Notes: generated from the letters alone by a model not told the origin. A stretch of 7,028 nucleotides of DNA from Prevotella sp. (GCA_017424205.1 JAFPAS010000246.1:1-7028); one strand, 5' to 3'; shown: positions 1 through 5,983, counted from the stretch's first letter. Translations and numbers: made by a program.

Positions 1-1
1 A

Positions 2-511
2 GTAGGTTTGAATGTAGCCCAAATGACAAACGCTGATGGTGCAGATGCACGTATTGGAGTAGTCGTTGGTGCAGAGTTTGATTATCAGATAACAGATATG
101 TTTGCTGTTACAGCTGGTGCGCAATATGCGCAACAAGGATGTAAGGTTGATGCAGACTTTTTTGATGCTACGGTAAAGCTTGATTATATTAACATTCCAA
201 TCCTTGCTAACTTCTATGTCGTAGACGGCTTCGCACTGAAAATTGGTATTCAACCAGGTTTCCGCGTTAGTGATAAGGTGAAGGCAGAAGGCGATGGCGT
301 GTCAGTAGAGATTGATGCAGAAGATGTCTTTGGTGGCAGTACTTTGAAAGATGTTGATTTCTCTATTCCTGTAGGAGCTTCGTATGAGTTTAACAACGTG
401 AAGTTTGATGTTCGTTATAACTTCGGAGTGTCACCAGTAGTAAAAGAATTCGGCGAGTCTTCTAAAAACAGCGTGTTCCAATTTACCGTAGGATATAAAT
501 TTGCATTGTAA
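2..511 (+). CDS. Outer-membrane beta-barrel protein, 5' partial
   Basis: The frame is open from the window edge (first full codon at 2) to TAA at 509-511, so the true start and any signal peptide lie upstream. About 170 residues are visible. They show alternating hydrophobic/polar strands with Gly and aromatic residues (GVVVGAEFDYQI, FAVTAGAQYAQQG, LDYINIPILANFYV, LKIGIQPGFRV, FSIPVGASYEF, VKFDVRYNFGV) and end in FQFTVGYKFAL, an aromatic-rich last strand typical of outer-membrane barrels. The segment 'LDYINIPILANFY' followed by 'GIQPGF' is characteristic of the small PorT-like/OMP_b-brl barrels abundant in Bacteroidales. The protein should sit in the outer membrane; ligand and role cannot be told. 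The TTG at 8 is an internal Leu codon rather than a plausible start. The gene has its own terminator and is separated from rpsL by a promoter, so it is not part of the str operon. Confidence 0.85.
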   Translation, partial: VGLNVAQMTNADGADARIGVVVGAEFDYQITDMFAVTAGAQYAQQGCKVDADFFDATVKLDYINIPILANFYVVDGFALKIGIQPGFRVSDKVKAEGDGVSVEIDAEDVFGGSTLKDVDFSIPVGASYEFNNVKFDVRYNFGVSPVVKEFGESSKNSVFQFTVGYKFAL

Positions 512-531
512 CATAATTCAGGTTGTACAGC

Positions 532-620
532 CGCTACAGTAGGGTTTTCTGATGATGGGAATAGCCGTTTCTTGAATCATCTTGCAGACCCTGCTGTAGT
601 GTGTTTTATTGATTTTTATC
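532..620 (+). terminator. Probable terminator of the beta-barrel gene (long bipartite hairpin)
   Basis: CTACAGTAGGGT (534-545) pairs with ACCCTGCTGTAG (588-599) over 12 positions with one G-T wobble, extendable outward by two pairs (532-533 with 600-601). Inside it GATGAT (551-556) pairs perfectly with ATCATC (576-581). T-rich sequence (GTGTTTTATTGATTTTTATC) follows the outer arm. It begins about 20 nt after the stop codon. The 42-nt interior makes it longer than a standard intrinsic terminator, so a processing or 3'-end stabilising hairpin is an alternative. Confidence 0.6.
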
Positions 621-690
621 TTAAAAAACATCTTCAATAGTTATATTGTGTTAAATGTTTTAGTTGGGTAATTCAAACCATTCTATATAA

Positions 691-722
691 TTAGGTTATT
701 AAAGAAATTATTCGTACCTTTG
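691..722 (+). promoter_or_regulatory. Bacteroidota-type promoter of the str operon
   Basis: TACCTTTG at 715-722 matches the Bacteroidota primary-sigma -7 consensus TAnnTTTG exactly. A weak -33 candidate (TTAG, 691-694) lies 20 nt upstream, close to the usual 19-21 nt spacing. Transcription would start around 728-732, giving an rpsL leader of roughly 75 nt. That leader begins with a small inverted repeat, ACGGC (731-735) with GCCGT (746-750), then becomes A/T-rich with no Shine-Dalgarno sequence before the ATG at 805. Confidence 0.75.
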
Positions 723-804
723 CACCCCGAACGGCCTTAAAATGAGCCGTGTATTGCTGTGAATATAAATTAAATCAATATATAAAAATTAAAAAATTAC
801 AATT

Positions 805-1185
805 ATGCCTACAATTCAACAGTTAGTTAGAAAAGGCAGAAAGGTGCTTGTAGAGAAGAGCAAGTCGCCAGCTCTCGAGGCTTGTCCTCAGCGTCGTGGC
901 GTTTGTGTTCGTGTCTACACAACAACACCTAAGAAGCCTAATTCGGCAATGCGTAAAGTTGCCCGTGTTCGTTTGACAAACCAGAAAGAGGTTAACTCTT
1001 ACATCCCAGGAGAGGGACACAACCTCCAGGAGCACTCTATCGTGCTTGTACGTGGTGGTCGTGTTAAGGACCTTCCAGGTGTACGTTACCACATCGTTCG
1101 TGGTACTCTTGATACTGCTGGTGTAGCAAACCGTACACAGCGTCGTTCTAAGTATGGCGCTAAGCGTCCAAAGGCTAAGAAGTAA
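805..1185 (+). CDS. rpsL: 30S ribosomal protein S12
   Basis: This is the decoding-centre protein uS12, 126 aa and full length for the bacterial family. It begins [12 protein letters not shown] and ends in a basic tail ([14 protein letters not shown]). The two conserved decoding loops are intact: [13 protein letters not shown] (residues 39-51) and [13 protein letters not shown] (84-96). Lys43 and Lys88, the positions where substitutions classically give streptomycin resistance (Met counted as 1), are both wild type, as is Pro91. Asp89, target of RimO methylthiolation where that enzyme exists, is present. The ATG follows an A/T-rich leader without a ribosome binding site, normal for the phylum. 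It is the first gene of rpsL-rpsG-fusA-rpsJ, with a 158-nt gap to rpsG. Codon use is strongly biased, as expected of a highly expressed gene. Identification is secure. Confidence 0.98.
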   Translation: MPTIQQLVRKGRKVLVEKSKSPALEACPQRRGVCVRVYTTTPKKPNSAMRKVARVRLTNQKEVNSYIPGEGHNLQEHSIVLVRGGRVKDLPGVRYHIVRGTLDTAGVANRTQRRSKYGAKRPKAKK

Positions 1186-1196
1186 TAAGTATTACT
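1181..1196 (+). repeat. Palindrome across the rpsL stop codon
   Basis: AGTAATA (1181-1187) and TATTACT (1190-1196) are perfect inverted repeats separated by two bases and enclosing the rpsL TAA (1183-1185). As RNA it would form a 6-bp AU-rich stem with an AAGU loop. No T-run follows, so it is not an intrinsic terminator. It may be incidental, or a weak structure at the end of the S12 cistron. Confidence 0.4.
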
Positions 1197-1274
1197 GATA
1201 TAGCACAGGACAACAAAAGAAAAATTTATAAAAAAACTGTTTTGCTGGAGACTTAAAACGAAAGGTTGAGTAAA

Positions 1275-1290
1275 TGTCCGAGAGCGGATG
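1275..1290 (+). promoter_or_regulatory. Small hairpin in the rpsL-rpsG spacer
   Basis: TGTCCG (1275-1280) pairs with CGGATG (1285-1290), four Watson-Crick plus two wobble pairs, around an AGAG loop. It lies in the 158-nt S12-S7 intercistronic region. In E. coli S7 binds the equivalent spacer and represses translation of the str mRNA. Whether this spacer plays that role here is inference; no similarity to the E. coli site was established. Confidence 0.25.
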
Positions 1291-1343
1291 TTGAAGAACA
1301 AGAAACACACAGCCCCATGCAAGATTAATCGACAAACAAAACA

Positions 1344-1820
1344 ATGAGAAAAGCAAAACCAAAGAAACGCTTGATCCTTCCGGATCCAGTTTACAATGAC
1401 GTTAAGGTGTCAAAGTTTGTAAATCACCTTATGTATGATGGAAAGAAGAGTATCTCTTATGGGATTTTCTACAACGCACTCAAGACTGTAGGAGAGAAAA
1501 TGAAGAACGAAGAGAAGTCAGCTCTCGAAATATGGAAGCAGGCTCTCGATAACGTAACACCACACGTTGAGGTTAAGAGCCGTCGTATCGGTGGTGCTAC
1601 TTTCCAGGTTCCTACAGAAATCCGTCCTGACCGCCGTGAGTCTGTATCAATGAAGAATATGATCCTTTTCGCACGCAAGCGTGGTGGTAAGGGCATGTCA
1701 GATAAGCTCGCTGCAGAGATTATGGACGCATATAACAATCAGGGTGGCGCTTTCAAGCGTAAGGAAGATATGCACCGTATGGCTGAGGCTAACCGTGCAT
1801 TCGCTCATTTCCGTTTCTAA
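1344..1820 (+). CDS. rpsG: 30S ribosomal protein S7
   Basis: uS7 is a primary assembly protein of the 30S head that contacts 16S rRNA and lies near the mRNA exit and the E and P sites. The product is 158 aa, a normal length. It starts with a basic tail ([19 protein letters not shown]). The conserved beta-hairpin segment [17 protein letters not shown] is at residues 74-90, followed by IRPDRR. The C-terminus [13 protein letters not shown] is the usual end of the family. The ATG at 1344 follows an A-rich leader without a Shine-Dalgarno sequence. It is the second gene of the str operon; the stop is only 21 nt before fusA, so S7 and EF-G are closely linked translationally. Confidence 0.97.
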   Translation: MRKAKPKKRLILPDPVYNDVKVSKFVNHLMYDGKKSISYGIFYNALKTVGEKMKNEEKSALEIWKQALDNVTPHVEVKSRRIGGATFQVPTEIRPDRRESVSMKNMILFARKRGGKGMSDKLAAEIMDAYNNQGGAFKRKEDMHRMAEANRAFAHFRF

Positions 1821-1827
1821 TTATAAT

Positions 1828-1833
1828 AGGAGG
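1828..1833 (+). promoter_or_regulatory. Consensus Shine-Dalgarno sequence of fusA
   Basis: AGGAGG at 1828-1833, followed by T, can pair over seven bases with the canonical 16S 3' end (ACCUCCU). It sits 8 nt before the fusA ATG at 1842 and supports that start. It is the only strong Shine-Dalgarno among the genes here; rpsL, rpsG, rpsJ and the downstream genes have A/T-rich leaders instead, as is usual in Bacteroidota. Confidence 0.8.
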
Positions 1834-1841
1834 TAAGAAGG

Positions 1842-3959
1842 ATGGCTAAGCACGATTTGCGTTATACACGTAATATCGGTATCATGGCTCACATCGATGC
1901 CGGTAAGACAACAACATCAGAGCGTATTCTTTTCTATACTGGTAAGACTCACAAAATCGGTGAGACTCACGACGGTAGCGCAACAATGGACTGGATGGCA
2001 CAGGAGCAGGAGCGTGGTATTACTATCACATCTGCTGCTACAACATGTTTCTGGAACTACCAGAACCGTCAGTTCAAAATCAATTTGATCGATACTCCGG
2101 GACACGTTGACTTTACTGCTGAGGTAGAGCGTTCACTCCGTGTTCTTGACGGCGCTGTTGCTACATACTGTGCTGTAGGTGGTGTTGAGCCACAGTCAGA
2201 AACTGTATGGCGTCAGGCTGACAAATATAACGTTCCACGTATCGGATACGTTAACAAGATGGACCGTTCAGGTGCTAACTACTATGAGGTAGTAAAGCAG
2301 ATGAAGGACGTTCTCGGTGCAAACCCAGTGAGCCTCTGCTGCCCAATCGGTGCAGAAGAAAGCTTCAAGGGTATTGTTGACCTTCTGAAGATGAAGGCTA
2401 TCCTCTGGCACGATGAGACTATGGGCGCTGACTATGATATCGAGGATATCCCAGCTGACATGGTTGACGAGTGCAACGAGTGGAGAGATAAGCTTCTTGA
2501 GTCTGCTGCAGACTTTGATGAGGCTCTCATGGAGAAGTATTTCGATGATCCTTCAACAATTACAGAAGAGGAGATTATTGCTGCGCTCCGTAAGGGATGT
2601 CTTTCACTCCAGTGTGTACCTATGCTCTGCGGTTCTTCATTCAAGAACAAGGGTGTACAGACAATGCTTGACTATGTTTGTGCTCTCCTTCCATCACCAA
2701 TGGATACAGAGGCTATCGTAGGTACAAACCCAGATACAGAGGAAGAAGAGGATCGTAAGCCTTCTGTTGATGAGCCTACATCAGCTCTCGCATTCAAGAT
2801 TGCAACTGACCCATATGTAGGTCGTCTCGTATTCTTCCGCGTGTACTCAGGTACAGTATCTGCTGGTTCATACGTATTCAACCCACGTTCTGGTAAGAAG
2901 GAGCGCGTAAGCCGCCTCTTCCAGATGCACTCAAATAAGCAGAACCCTGTAGAGGAGATCGCAGCAGGCGATATCGGTTCAGGCGTAGGATTCAAGGATA
3001 TCCGTACAGGTGATACACTCTGTTCAGAGGAGCACCCAATCGTTCTTGAGTCAATGACATTCCCTGATACAGTTATCTCTATTGCTGTTGAGCCTAAGTC
3101 TCAGGCTGATATTGCTAAGCTTGATAACGGTCTTGCTAAGCTTGCTGAGGAGGACCCAACATTCACAGTACGTACAGACGAGCAGTCTGGCCAGACAGTT
3201 ATCTCTGGTATGGGTGAGCTTCACCTCGATATCATCATTGACCGTCTGAAGCGTGAGTTCAAGGTTGAGTGTAACCAGGGTAAGCCACAGGTTAACTACA
3301 AGGAGGCTATTACTCAGGAAGTTAATCTTCGTGAGGTTTATAAGAAGCAGTCTGGTGGTCGTGGTAAGTTCGCTGATATCATCGTTAACGTTGGTCCTAA
3401 GGATGAGGACTACAAGGAGGGCGACCTTCAGTTTGTTAACGAGGTTAAGGGTGGTAACGTACCTAAGGAATTCATCCCTGCAGTACAGAAGGGATTCGAG
3501 GACTGCCTGAAGGCTGGTGTACTCGGTGGATTCCCTGTTACAGGTCTTAAGGTTACTCTTATCGACGGTTCTTTCCACCCAGTTGACTCTGATCAGCTTT
3601 CATTCGAACTTGCTGCTCGCAATGCATTCAAGAATGCTTGTCCTAAGGCAGGTCCAGTTCTTATGGAGCCAATCATGAAGGTTGAGGTTGTTACTCCAGA
3701 AGAGAACATGGGTGACGTTATCGGTGACTTGAACAAGCGTCGTGGTATGGTTCAGGGTATGGACGAGGCTCGTAGTGGCGCACGTATCGTTAAGGCGATG
3801 GTTCCACTGTCAGAGATGTTCGGTTATGTAACAGCTCTCCGTACTATCACATCTGGTCGTGCAACTTCTTCTATGGAGTACGATCACCACGAGGCAGTTT
3901 CTAGCTCTATCGCTAAGGCAATCCTCGAGGAGTGCAAGGGACGTGCTGATCTCGTGTAA
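1842..3959 (+). CDS. fusA: Translation elongation factor G
   Basis: EF-G is the GTPase that drives tRNA-mRNA translocation and, with RRF, ribosome recycling. The product is 705 aa, the usual length. All GTPase motifs are canonical: P-loop [10 protein letters not shown] (16-25), RGITI (58-62), DTPGH with His88 (84-88) and NKMD (138-141). The rest follows the five-domain plan: G domain with G' insert to about 290, beta-barrel domain II about 310-400, domain III about 410-490, domain IV carrying the SGGRGKF loop and the GSFHPVDS tip loop with its His, and domain V with the [13 protein letters not shown] segment. Intact catalytic motifs and the str-operon position mark it as the housekeeping EF-G rather than the divergent EF-G2 paralogue also known in Bacteroides. 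Translation starts at 1842 after a consensus AGGAGG. Fusidic-acid phenotype cannot be read with confidence. Confidence 0.98.
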   Translation: MAKHDLRYTRNIGIMAHIDAGKTTTSERILFYTGKTHKIGETHDGSATMDWMAQEQERGITITSAATTCFWNYQNRQFKINLIDTPGHVDFTAEVERSLRVLDGAVATYCAVGGVEPQSETVWRQADKYNVPRIGYVNKMDRSGANYYEVVKQMKDVLGANPVSLCCPIGAEESFKGIVDLLKMKAILWHDETMGADYDIEDIPADMVDECNEWRDKLLESAADFDEALMEKYFDDPSTITEEEIIAALRKGCLSLQCVPMLCGSSFKNKGVQTMLDYVCALLPSPMDTEAIVGTNPDTEEEEDRKPSVDEPTSALAFKIATDPYVGRLVFFRVYSGTVSAGSYVFNPRSGKKERVSRLFQMHSNKQNPVEEIAAGDIGSGVGFKDIRTGDTLCSEEHPIVLESMTFPDTVISIAVEPKSQADIAKLDNGLAKLAEEDPTFTVRTDEQSGQTVISGMGELHLDIIIDRLKREFKVECNQGKPQVNYKEAITQEVNLREVYKKQSGGRGKFADIIVNVGPKDEDYKEGDLQFVNEVKGGNVPKEFIPAVQKGFEDCLKAGVLGGFPVTGLKVTLIDGSFHPVDSDQLSFELAARNAFKNACPKAGPVLMEPIMKVEVVTPEENMGDVIGDLNKRRGMVQGMDEARSGARIVKAMVPLSEMFGYVTALRTITSGRATSSMEYDHHEAVSSSIAKAILEECKGRADLV

Positions 3960-3991
3960 TTAACGGATTACAACAATAAAAAAATAATCGT

Positions 3992-4038
3992 GAGTCAGGG
4001 AACGCTGCTTAGCGAATGACTCTTAAGTGGTGTTCCTG
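3992..4038 (+). promoter_or_regulatory. Candidate structured leader of rpsJ with alternative helices
   Basis: The 114-nt fusA-rpsJ spacer contains two helices that share bases and cannot form together. Helix A: GAGTCA (3992-3997) with TGACTC (4017-4022), capped by CGCT (4003-4006) and AGCG (4011-4014) with a GCTT loop. Helix B: CAGGGAAC (3996-4003) with GTTCCTG (4032-4038), one bulged G. The arrangement resembles a switchable ribosomal-protein leader. There is no T-run after either helix, so a translational or processing role is likelier than termination. The complementarity is seen directly; regulation is inference. Confidence 0.4.
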
Positions 4039-4073
4039 CTCATACTTTTAATAATTAATAAATAGTATAAGAA

Positions 4074-4379
4074 ATGAGTCAGAAAATTCGTATTAAACTG
4101 AAGAGCTACGATCATCAGCTCGTAGACAAGTCTGCAGAGAAGATTGTAAAGGCTGTAAAGGCTACAGGTGCTGTTGTTAGCGGTCCAATCCCTCTCCCAA
4201 CACACAAGCGTATCTTCACTGTAAACCGTTCTACTTTCGTTAACAAGAAGTCACGTGAGCAGTTCCAGCTTTCAGACTATAAGCGTCTCATCGACATCTA
4301 TAGCTCTACAGCTAAGACTGTTGATGCACTTATGAAGCTTGAACTTCCTTCAGGTGTAGAAGTAGAGATCAAGGTGTAG
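4074..4379 (+). CDS. rpsJ: 30S ribosomal protein S10
   Basis: uS10 is a 30S head protein and, as NusE, the partner of NusB in transcription antitermination. The product is 101 aa, standard length. It starts [20 protein letters not shown]; the conserved GPIPLPT is at residues 37-43, followed by the extended loop ([18 protein letters not shown]) and the helix/strand ending in GVEVEIKV. The ATG at 4074 follows an AT-rich leader with no ribosome binding site. In many Bacteroidota rpsJ is the bridge from fusA into rplC, rplD and the remaining S10 cluster. Here it is followed 22 nt after the stop by a strong terminator and then by unrelated sequence, so it is the last gene of this transcription unit. 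Confidence 0.98.
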   Translation: MSQKIRIKLKSYDHQLVDKSAEKIVKAVKATGAVVSGPIPLPTHKRIFTVNRSTFVNKKSREQFQLSDYKRLIDIYSSTAKTVDALMKLELPSGVEVEIKV

Positions 4380-4401
4380 TACAATTATACTATATGATAG
4401 T

Positions 4402-4433
4402 AATGCTGGAGCTGATGCTCCAGCATTTTTTTT
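4402..4433 (+). terminator. Strong intrinsic terminator after rpsJ
   Basis: AATGCTGGAGC (4402-4412) pairs perfectly over 11 bp with GCTCCAGCATT (4417-4427) around a TGAT loop, immediately followed by a run of eight T (4426-4433). It starts 22 nt after the rpsJ stop. This is the clearest terminator in the window and defines the 3' end of the str operon transcript. Confidence 0.95.
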
Positions 4434-4670
4434 ATATATATGCATGGTCTATTCTGCTATGTTTTTTTTAAGCAGTCGTGTTTGTCTCTGCCTTATTAGG
4501 ACATTTTGTAAAAATTACTAATTGGGTCGTGATGGTGTTAGTAATGACGTATACTGCTGTCTGTTCCAAATTGGAAAACAATTGTTTTTGTCCGGCAAAT
4601 AGACATGACCTTTTCTGCGTAAAGTAGTCGACACTGTTCAACCCCTATTTTATTTCTTTTTTAAGGAAGT
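4434..4670. other. AT-rich non-coding stretch with inverted repeats
   Basis: I see no credible gene here. Inverted repeats include CTGCT (4454-4458) with AGCAG (4471-4475), enclosing a T8 run, and ATTACTAA (4514-4521) with TTAGTAAT (4538-4545), a perfect 8-bp pair with a 16-nt loop. There is no recognisable TAnnTTTG promoter, tRNA or transposase fragment. It could be the decayed edge of an insertion between rpsJ and the rest of the S10 cluster, but no target-site duplication was found. Confidence 0.5.
4564..4588. repeat. Two overlapping short palindromes
   Basis: TTCCAA-A-TTGGAA (4564-4576) is a perfect interrupted palindrome. It overlaps by two bases the perfect 14-bp palindrome AAAACAATTGTTTT (4575-4588). 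Such symmetry fits a dimeric protein-binding site, but no promoter is evident nearby, and AT-rich sequence can give short palindromes by chance. Confidence 0.35.
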
Positions 4671-4679
4671 CTTAGCTAC

Positions 4680-4910
4680 GGGCTGAAAGCCAGTTAGTAT
4701 ATAGCTCAGGGCAAGATGTGCGAAATGAGCAGTCACCTTGAATGAAAGACACATTCCGCATGGGTGTCATGATAGGTAAGAAGAGCTAAATAAATGCTAT
4801 ATCCTCCCAACTTTACTTTTGCTCTTCCCTAACAACTGAATTCGTATATCGCTCGCAGTGAACTTGCCCTGGTTTGAGTACTCGTTAGCCTTTGGGACAT
4901 GCTGGCTTAA
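4680..4910. repeat. Nested inverted-repeat element, possible dispersed repeat or structured RNA
   Basis: The closing helix is CAGGGCAAG (4707-4715) with CTTGCCCTG (4863-4871), 9 bp perfect. Outside it, a symmetric 7x7-nt gap leads to AGTA (4696-4699) with TACT (4879-4882). Inside, TGCGA (4719-4723) pairs with TCGCA (4853-4857). Two hairpins branch within: GACAC/GTGTC (4748-4752 with 4764-4768) and TAGG-(taa)-GAAGAGC (4773-4786) with GCTCTTCCCTA (4821-4831), the latter stem being 11 bp with a 3-nt bulge. Small GGCT/AGCC pairs flank both ends (4681-4691; 4887-4890 with 4903-4906). The two flanking halves (GGGCTGAAAGCC... and ...AGCCTTTGGGACATGCTGGCTT) recall palindromic repeats seen in multiple copies in Bacteroidota genomes, but this is from memory and copy number cannot be checked here. 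No tmRNA, RNase P, SRP or 6S signature was recognised. Confidence 0.5.
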
Positions 4911-5098
4911 TTGTATAACTATATATAAAGATCTATCGGACAGAAATAAAGTATTTGGTAAAAAGCTGAGAATGGATGTTCGTTCTTATGCCTTGAACTT
5001 TGTGCTTAATCTTATTTCTCTTGGAGGTCGTCTGCATGTTTTTGTTATAGCGTCAATATTTCTGCAGTCTTTTATTTTTGTTTTTGTAAAAAAGTGAA

Positions 5099-5165
5099 CA
5101 TCTGCACAGACGTTGTAATTCGTTGTCGCTTAGTTTGTTATAGCAGTGCAGATAAGATGCAGATG
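5099..5165. repeat. One left arm with two alternative right arms (TGCAGAT repeats)
   Basis: CATCTGCA (5099-5106) is the perfect complement of TGCAGATG (5158-5165), and ATCTGCAC (5100-5107) is the perfect complement of GTGCAGAT (5146-5153). The two right arms are direct repeats of TGCAGAT 11 nt apart, so the single left arm can pair with either. It lies just upstream of the promoter at 5196-5227, where a repeated regulator half-site would also fit. Confidence 0.4.
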
Positions 5166-5195
5166 AATGCGGTTGAAAAAATATTTTGAAAAACA

Positions 5196-5227
5196 CTTGG
5201 AATCGCCTTCGCAATTTTGTATCTTTG
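5196..5227 (+). promoter_or_regulatory. Bacteroidota-type promoter of the 150-aa gene
   Basis: TATCTTTG at 5220-5227 matches TAnnTTTG exactly. A TTG-type -33 element (CTTGG, 5196-5200) lies 20 nt upstream. Start of transcription is expected near 5233-5238, giving a leader of about 30 nt to the ATG at 5267. The -7 region and its flank (CTTTGCAC) are identical to those of the rpsL promoter. Confidence 0.75.
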
Positions 5228-5266
5228 CACTAGGAAAACATTTTTATTCACTATTTATTTTATACC

Positions 5267-5719
5267 ATGGAAACACAAAAATTAGAATGGGAAATTGTGC
5301 CCATAGGGTGGGCTGTGTGCTTCAATGAAGAATGCACGAGACGAGATGACTGCTTGCGTTTTCAAGCAGGCATGTTAGCACCGTCAGATTTATGTTCGGC
5401 GAGATGTGTTCTGCCGTCTGCATGGAAAGGTGCAGAGTGCAAAATGTTCTCGCCAATGAAAATGGAGATGTATGCCTGGGGCTTTGCCGGAATCTATGAC
5501 AAGGTACTTAAAAAGGACTTCACTCCTATGCGTAAACAACTTACAATGAGTCTGCAAAACAAGGGATACTATTACAGGTATATGCATGGCAAACTGCCCT
5601 TGTCTCCAAGGCAGCAGCAGATAATACAAGACCTGTTTGAGGCTTTTGGATATGACAGGCATGTGAAATTTGACAAGATGGAGATGAGATATGTATTTCA
5701 AGTTGACCGGGAGAAATGA
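5267..5719 (+). CDS. Six-cysteine protein of unknown function, possibly DUF6078-like
   Basis: The product is 150 aa, probably cytoplasmic, with no signal peptide or membrane segment. The N-terminal half carries six cysteines (18, 23, 29, 43, 47, 58) spaced CX4CX5C, CX3C and C, in the context CFNEECTRRDDCLRF, which suggests a zinc or iron-sulfur site, though no cluster family is matched. The C-terminal half has aromatic and basic residues (YYYRYMHGKLPLSPRQQQ) and a predicted helix (QQQIIQDLFEAFGYD). From memory this layout resembles the uncharacterised Bacteroidota family DUF6078; that is unverified and no function is assigned. The ATG at 5267 is supported by the promoter ending at 5227 and an AT-rich leader. 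It is monocistronic as far as seen, with 320 bp to the next gene. Codon use is less biased than in the str genes. Confidence 0.8.
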   Translation: METQKLEWEIVPIGWAVCFNEECTRRDDCLRFQAGMLAPSDLCSARCVLPSAWKGAECKMFSPMKMEMYAWGFAGIYDKVLKKDFTPMRKQLTMSLQNKGYYYRYMHGKLPLSPRQQQIIQDLFEAFGYDRHVKFDKMEMRYVFQVDREK

Positions 5720-5824
5720 TGCATAGTATGCTGTACATAAGTAAATCCTTTGGTATTTATATGAGATACCTTTGTAATCTCTATAAGGTAGCATCAGAAT
5801 AAGTGTAGAATAATAAAACTAATT

Positions 5825-5840
5825 GAAGTTTCGCAACTTC
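5825..5840 (+). terminator. Hairpin downstream of the 150-aa gene, weak terminator candidate
   Basis: GAAGTT (5825-5830) and AACTTC (5835-5840) form a perfect 6-bp stem with a TCGC loop. The following TGCTTTCCTT is pyrimidine-rich but lacks an unbroken T-run, and the hairpin lies 105 nt after the stop codon. It may be the transcript end of the upstream gene, but the evidence is weak. Confidence 0.3.
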
Positions 5841-5850
5841 TGCTTTCCTT

Positions 5851-5870
5851 GTAGATAGATGTAGATAGAT
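5851..5870. repeat. Perfect 10-bp tandem duplication
   Basis: GTAGATAGAT occurs twice in direct succession (5851-5860 and 5861-5870), followed by a purine-rich run. It looks like a short slippage-type duplication; with only two copies it is not evidence of phase variation. Confidence 0.7.
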
Positions 5871-5937
5871 GAAGACAGAAAGAGACAAAAGACAATAATT
5901 TTTACTACAGAAAGGCAGCAAACAGAGTATTATTCAC

Positions 5938-5983
5938 TTTCGTTCATCAATACATGTCCTCTATCTTCGGCGCTGAGAAGCGC
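5938..5983 (+). promoter_or_regulatory. Candidate promoter and leader hairpin of the VapE-like gene
   Basis: TATCTTCG (5962-5969) differs at one position from TAnnTTTG and has TTTC (5938-5941) 20 nt upstream as an imperfect -33. Next to it is a perfect hairpin, GCGCT (5970-5974) with AGCGC (5979-5983), closed by the GNRA-type loop GAGA and followed by T-rich sequence (ATATTTTCCTTTATC). If the promoter is real, the hairpin is at the very start of the mRNA. Promoter strength would be modest. The leader to the ATG at 6040 would be about 65 nt. Confidence 0.4.

Noticed and set aside
3051..3578. 175-codon open frame on the - strand inside fusA
   Set aside because: Antisense shadow of strongly codon-biased EF-G sequence; the Leu/Thr/Asn-rich translation has no domain-like pattern.
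4620..4660. GTTCAACCCC as a possible tRNA T-arm
   Set aside because: No matching acceptor, anticodon or D-arm around it.
4680..4910. Reading this fold as 6S RNA, tmRNA, RNase P RNA, SRP RNA or a group II intron
   Set aside because: None of the conserved motifs were found, and there is no domain V-like hairpin or reverse transcriptase; GTGCGA at 4718-4723 alone is not sufficient for an intron 5' end.
4858..5097. Open frame of 79 codons on + with a GTG start and hydrophobic C-terminal segment
   Set aside because: The GTG lies inside the right arm of the inverted-repeat element, there is no promoter or ribosome binding site, and the composition (Phe/Val/Leu from T-rich DNA) fits chance. Kept as unlikely, not impossible.
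5749..5774. TTTG plus TACCTTTG as a second promoter before the VapE-like gene
   Set aside because: The spacing is 14 nt rather than 19-21, and the element takes part in local inverted repeats; treated as coincidental.
5390..5794. 134-codon open frame on the - strand
   Set aside because: Opposite the six-Cys gene, which has its own promoter and ordered cysteine spacing; no upstream signal on the - strand.
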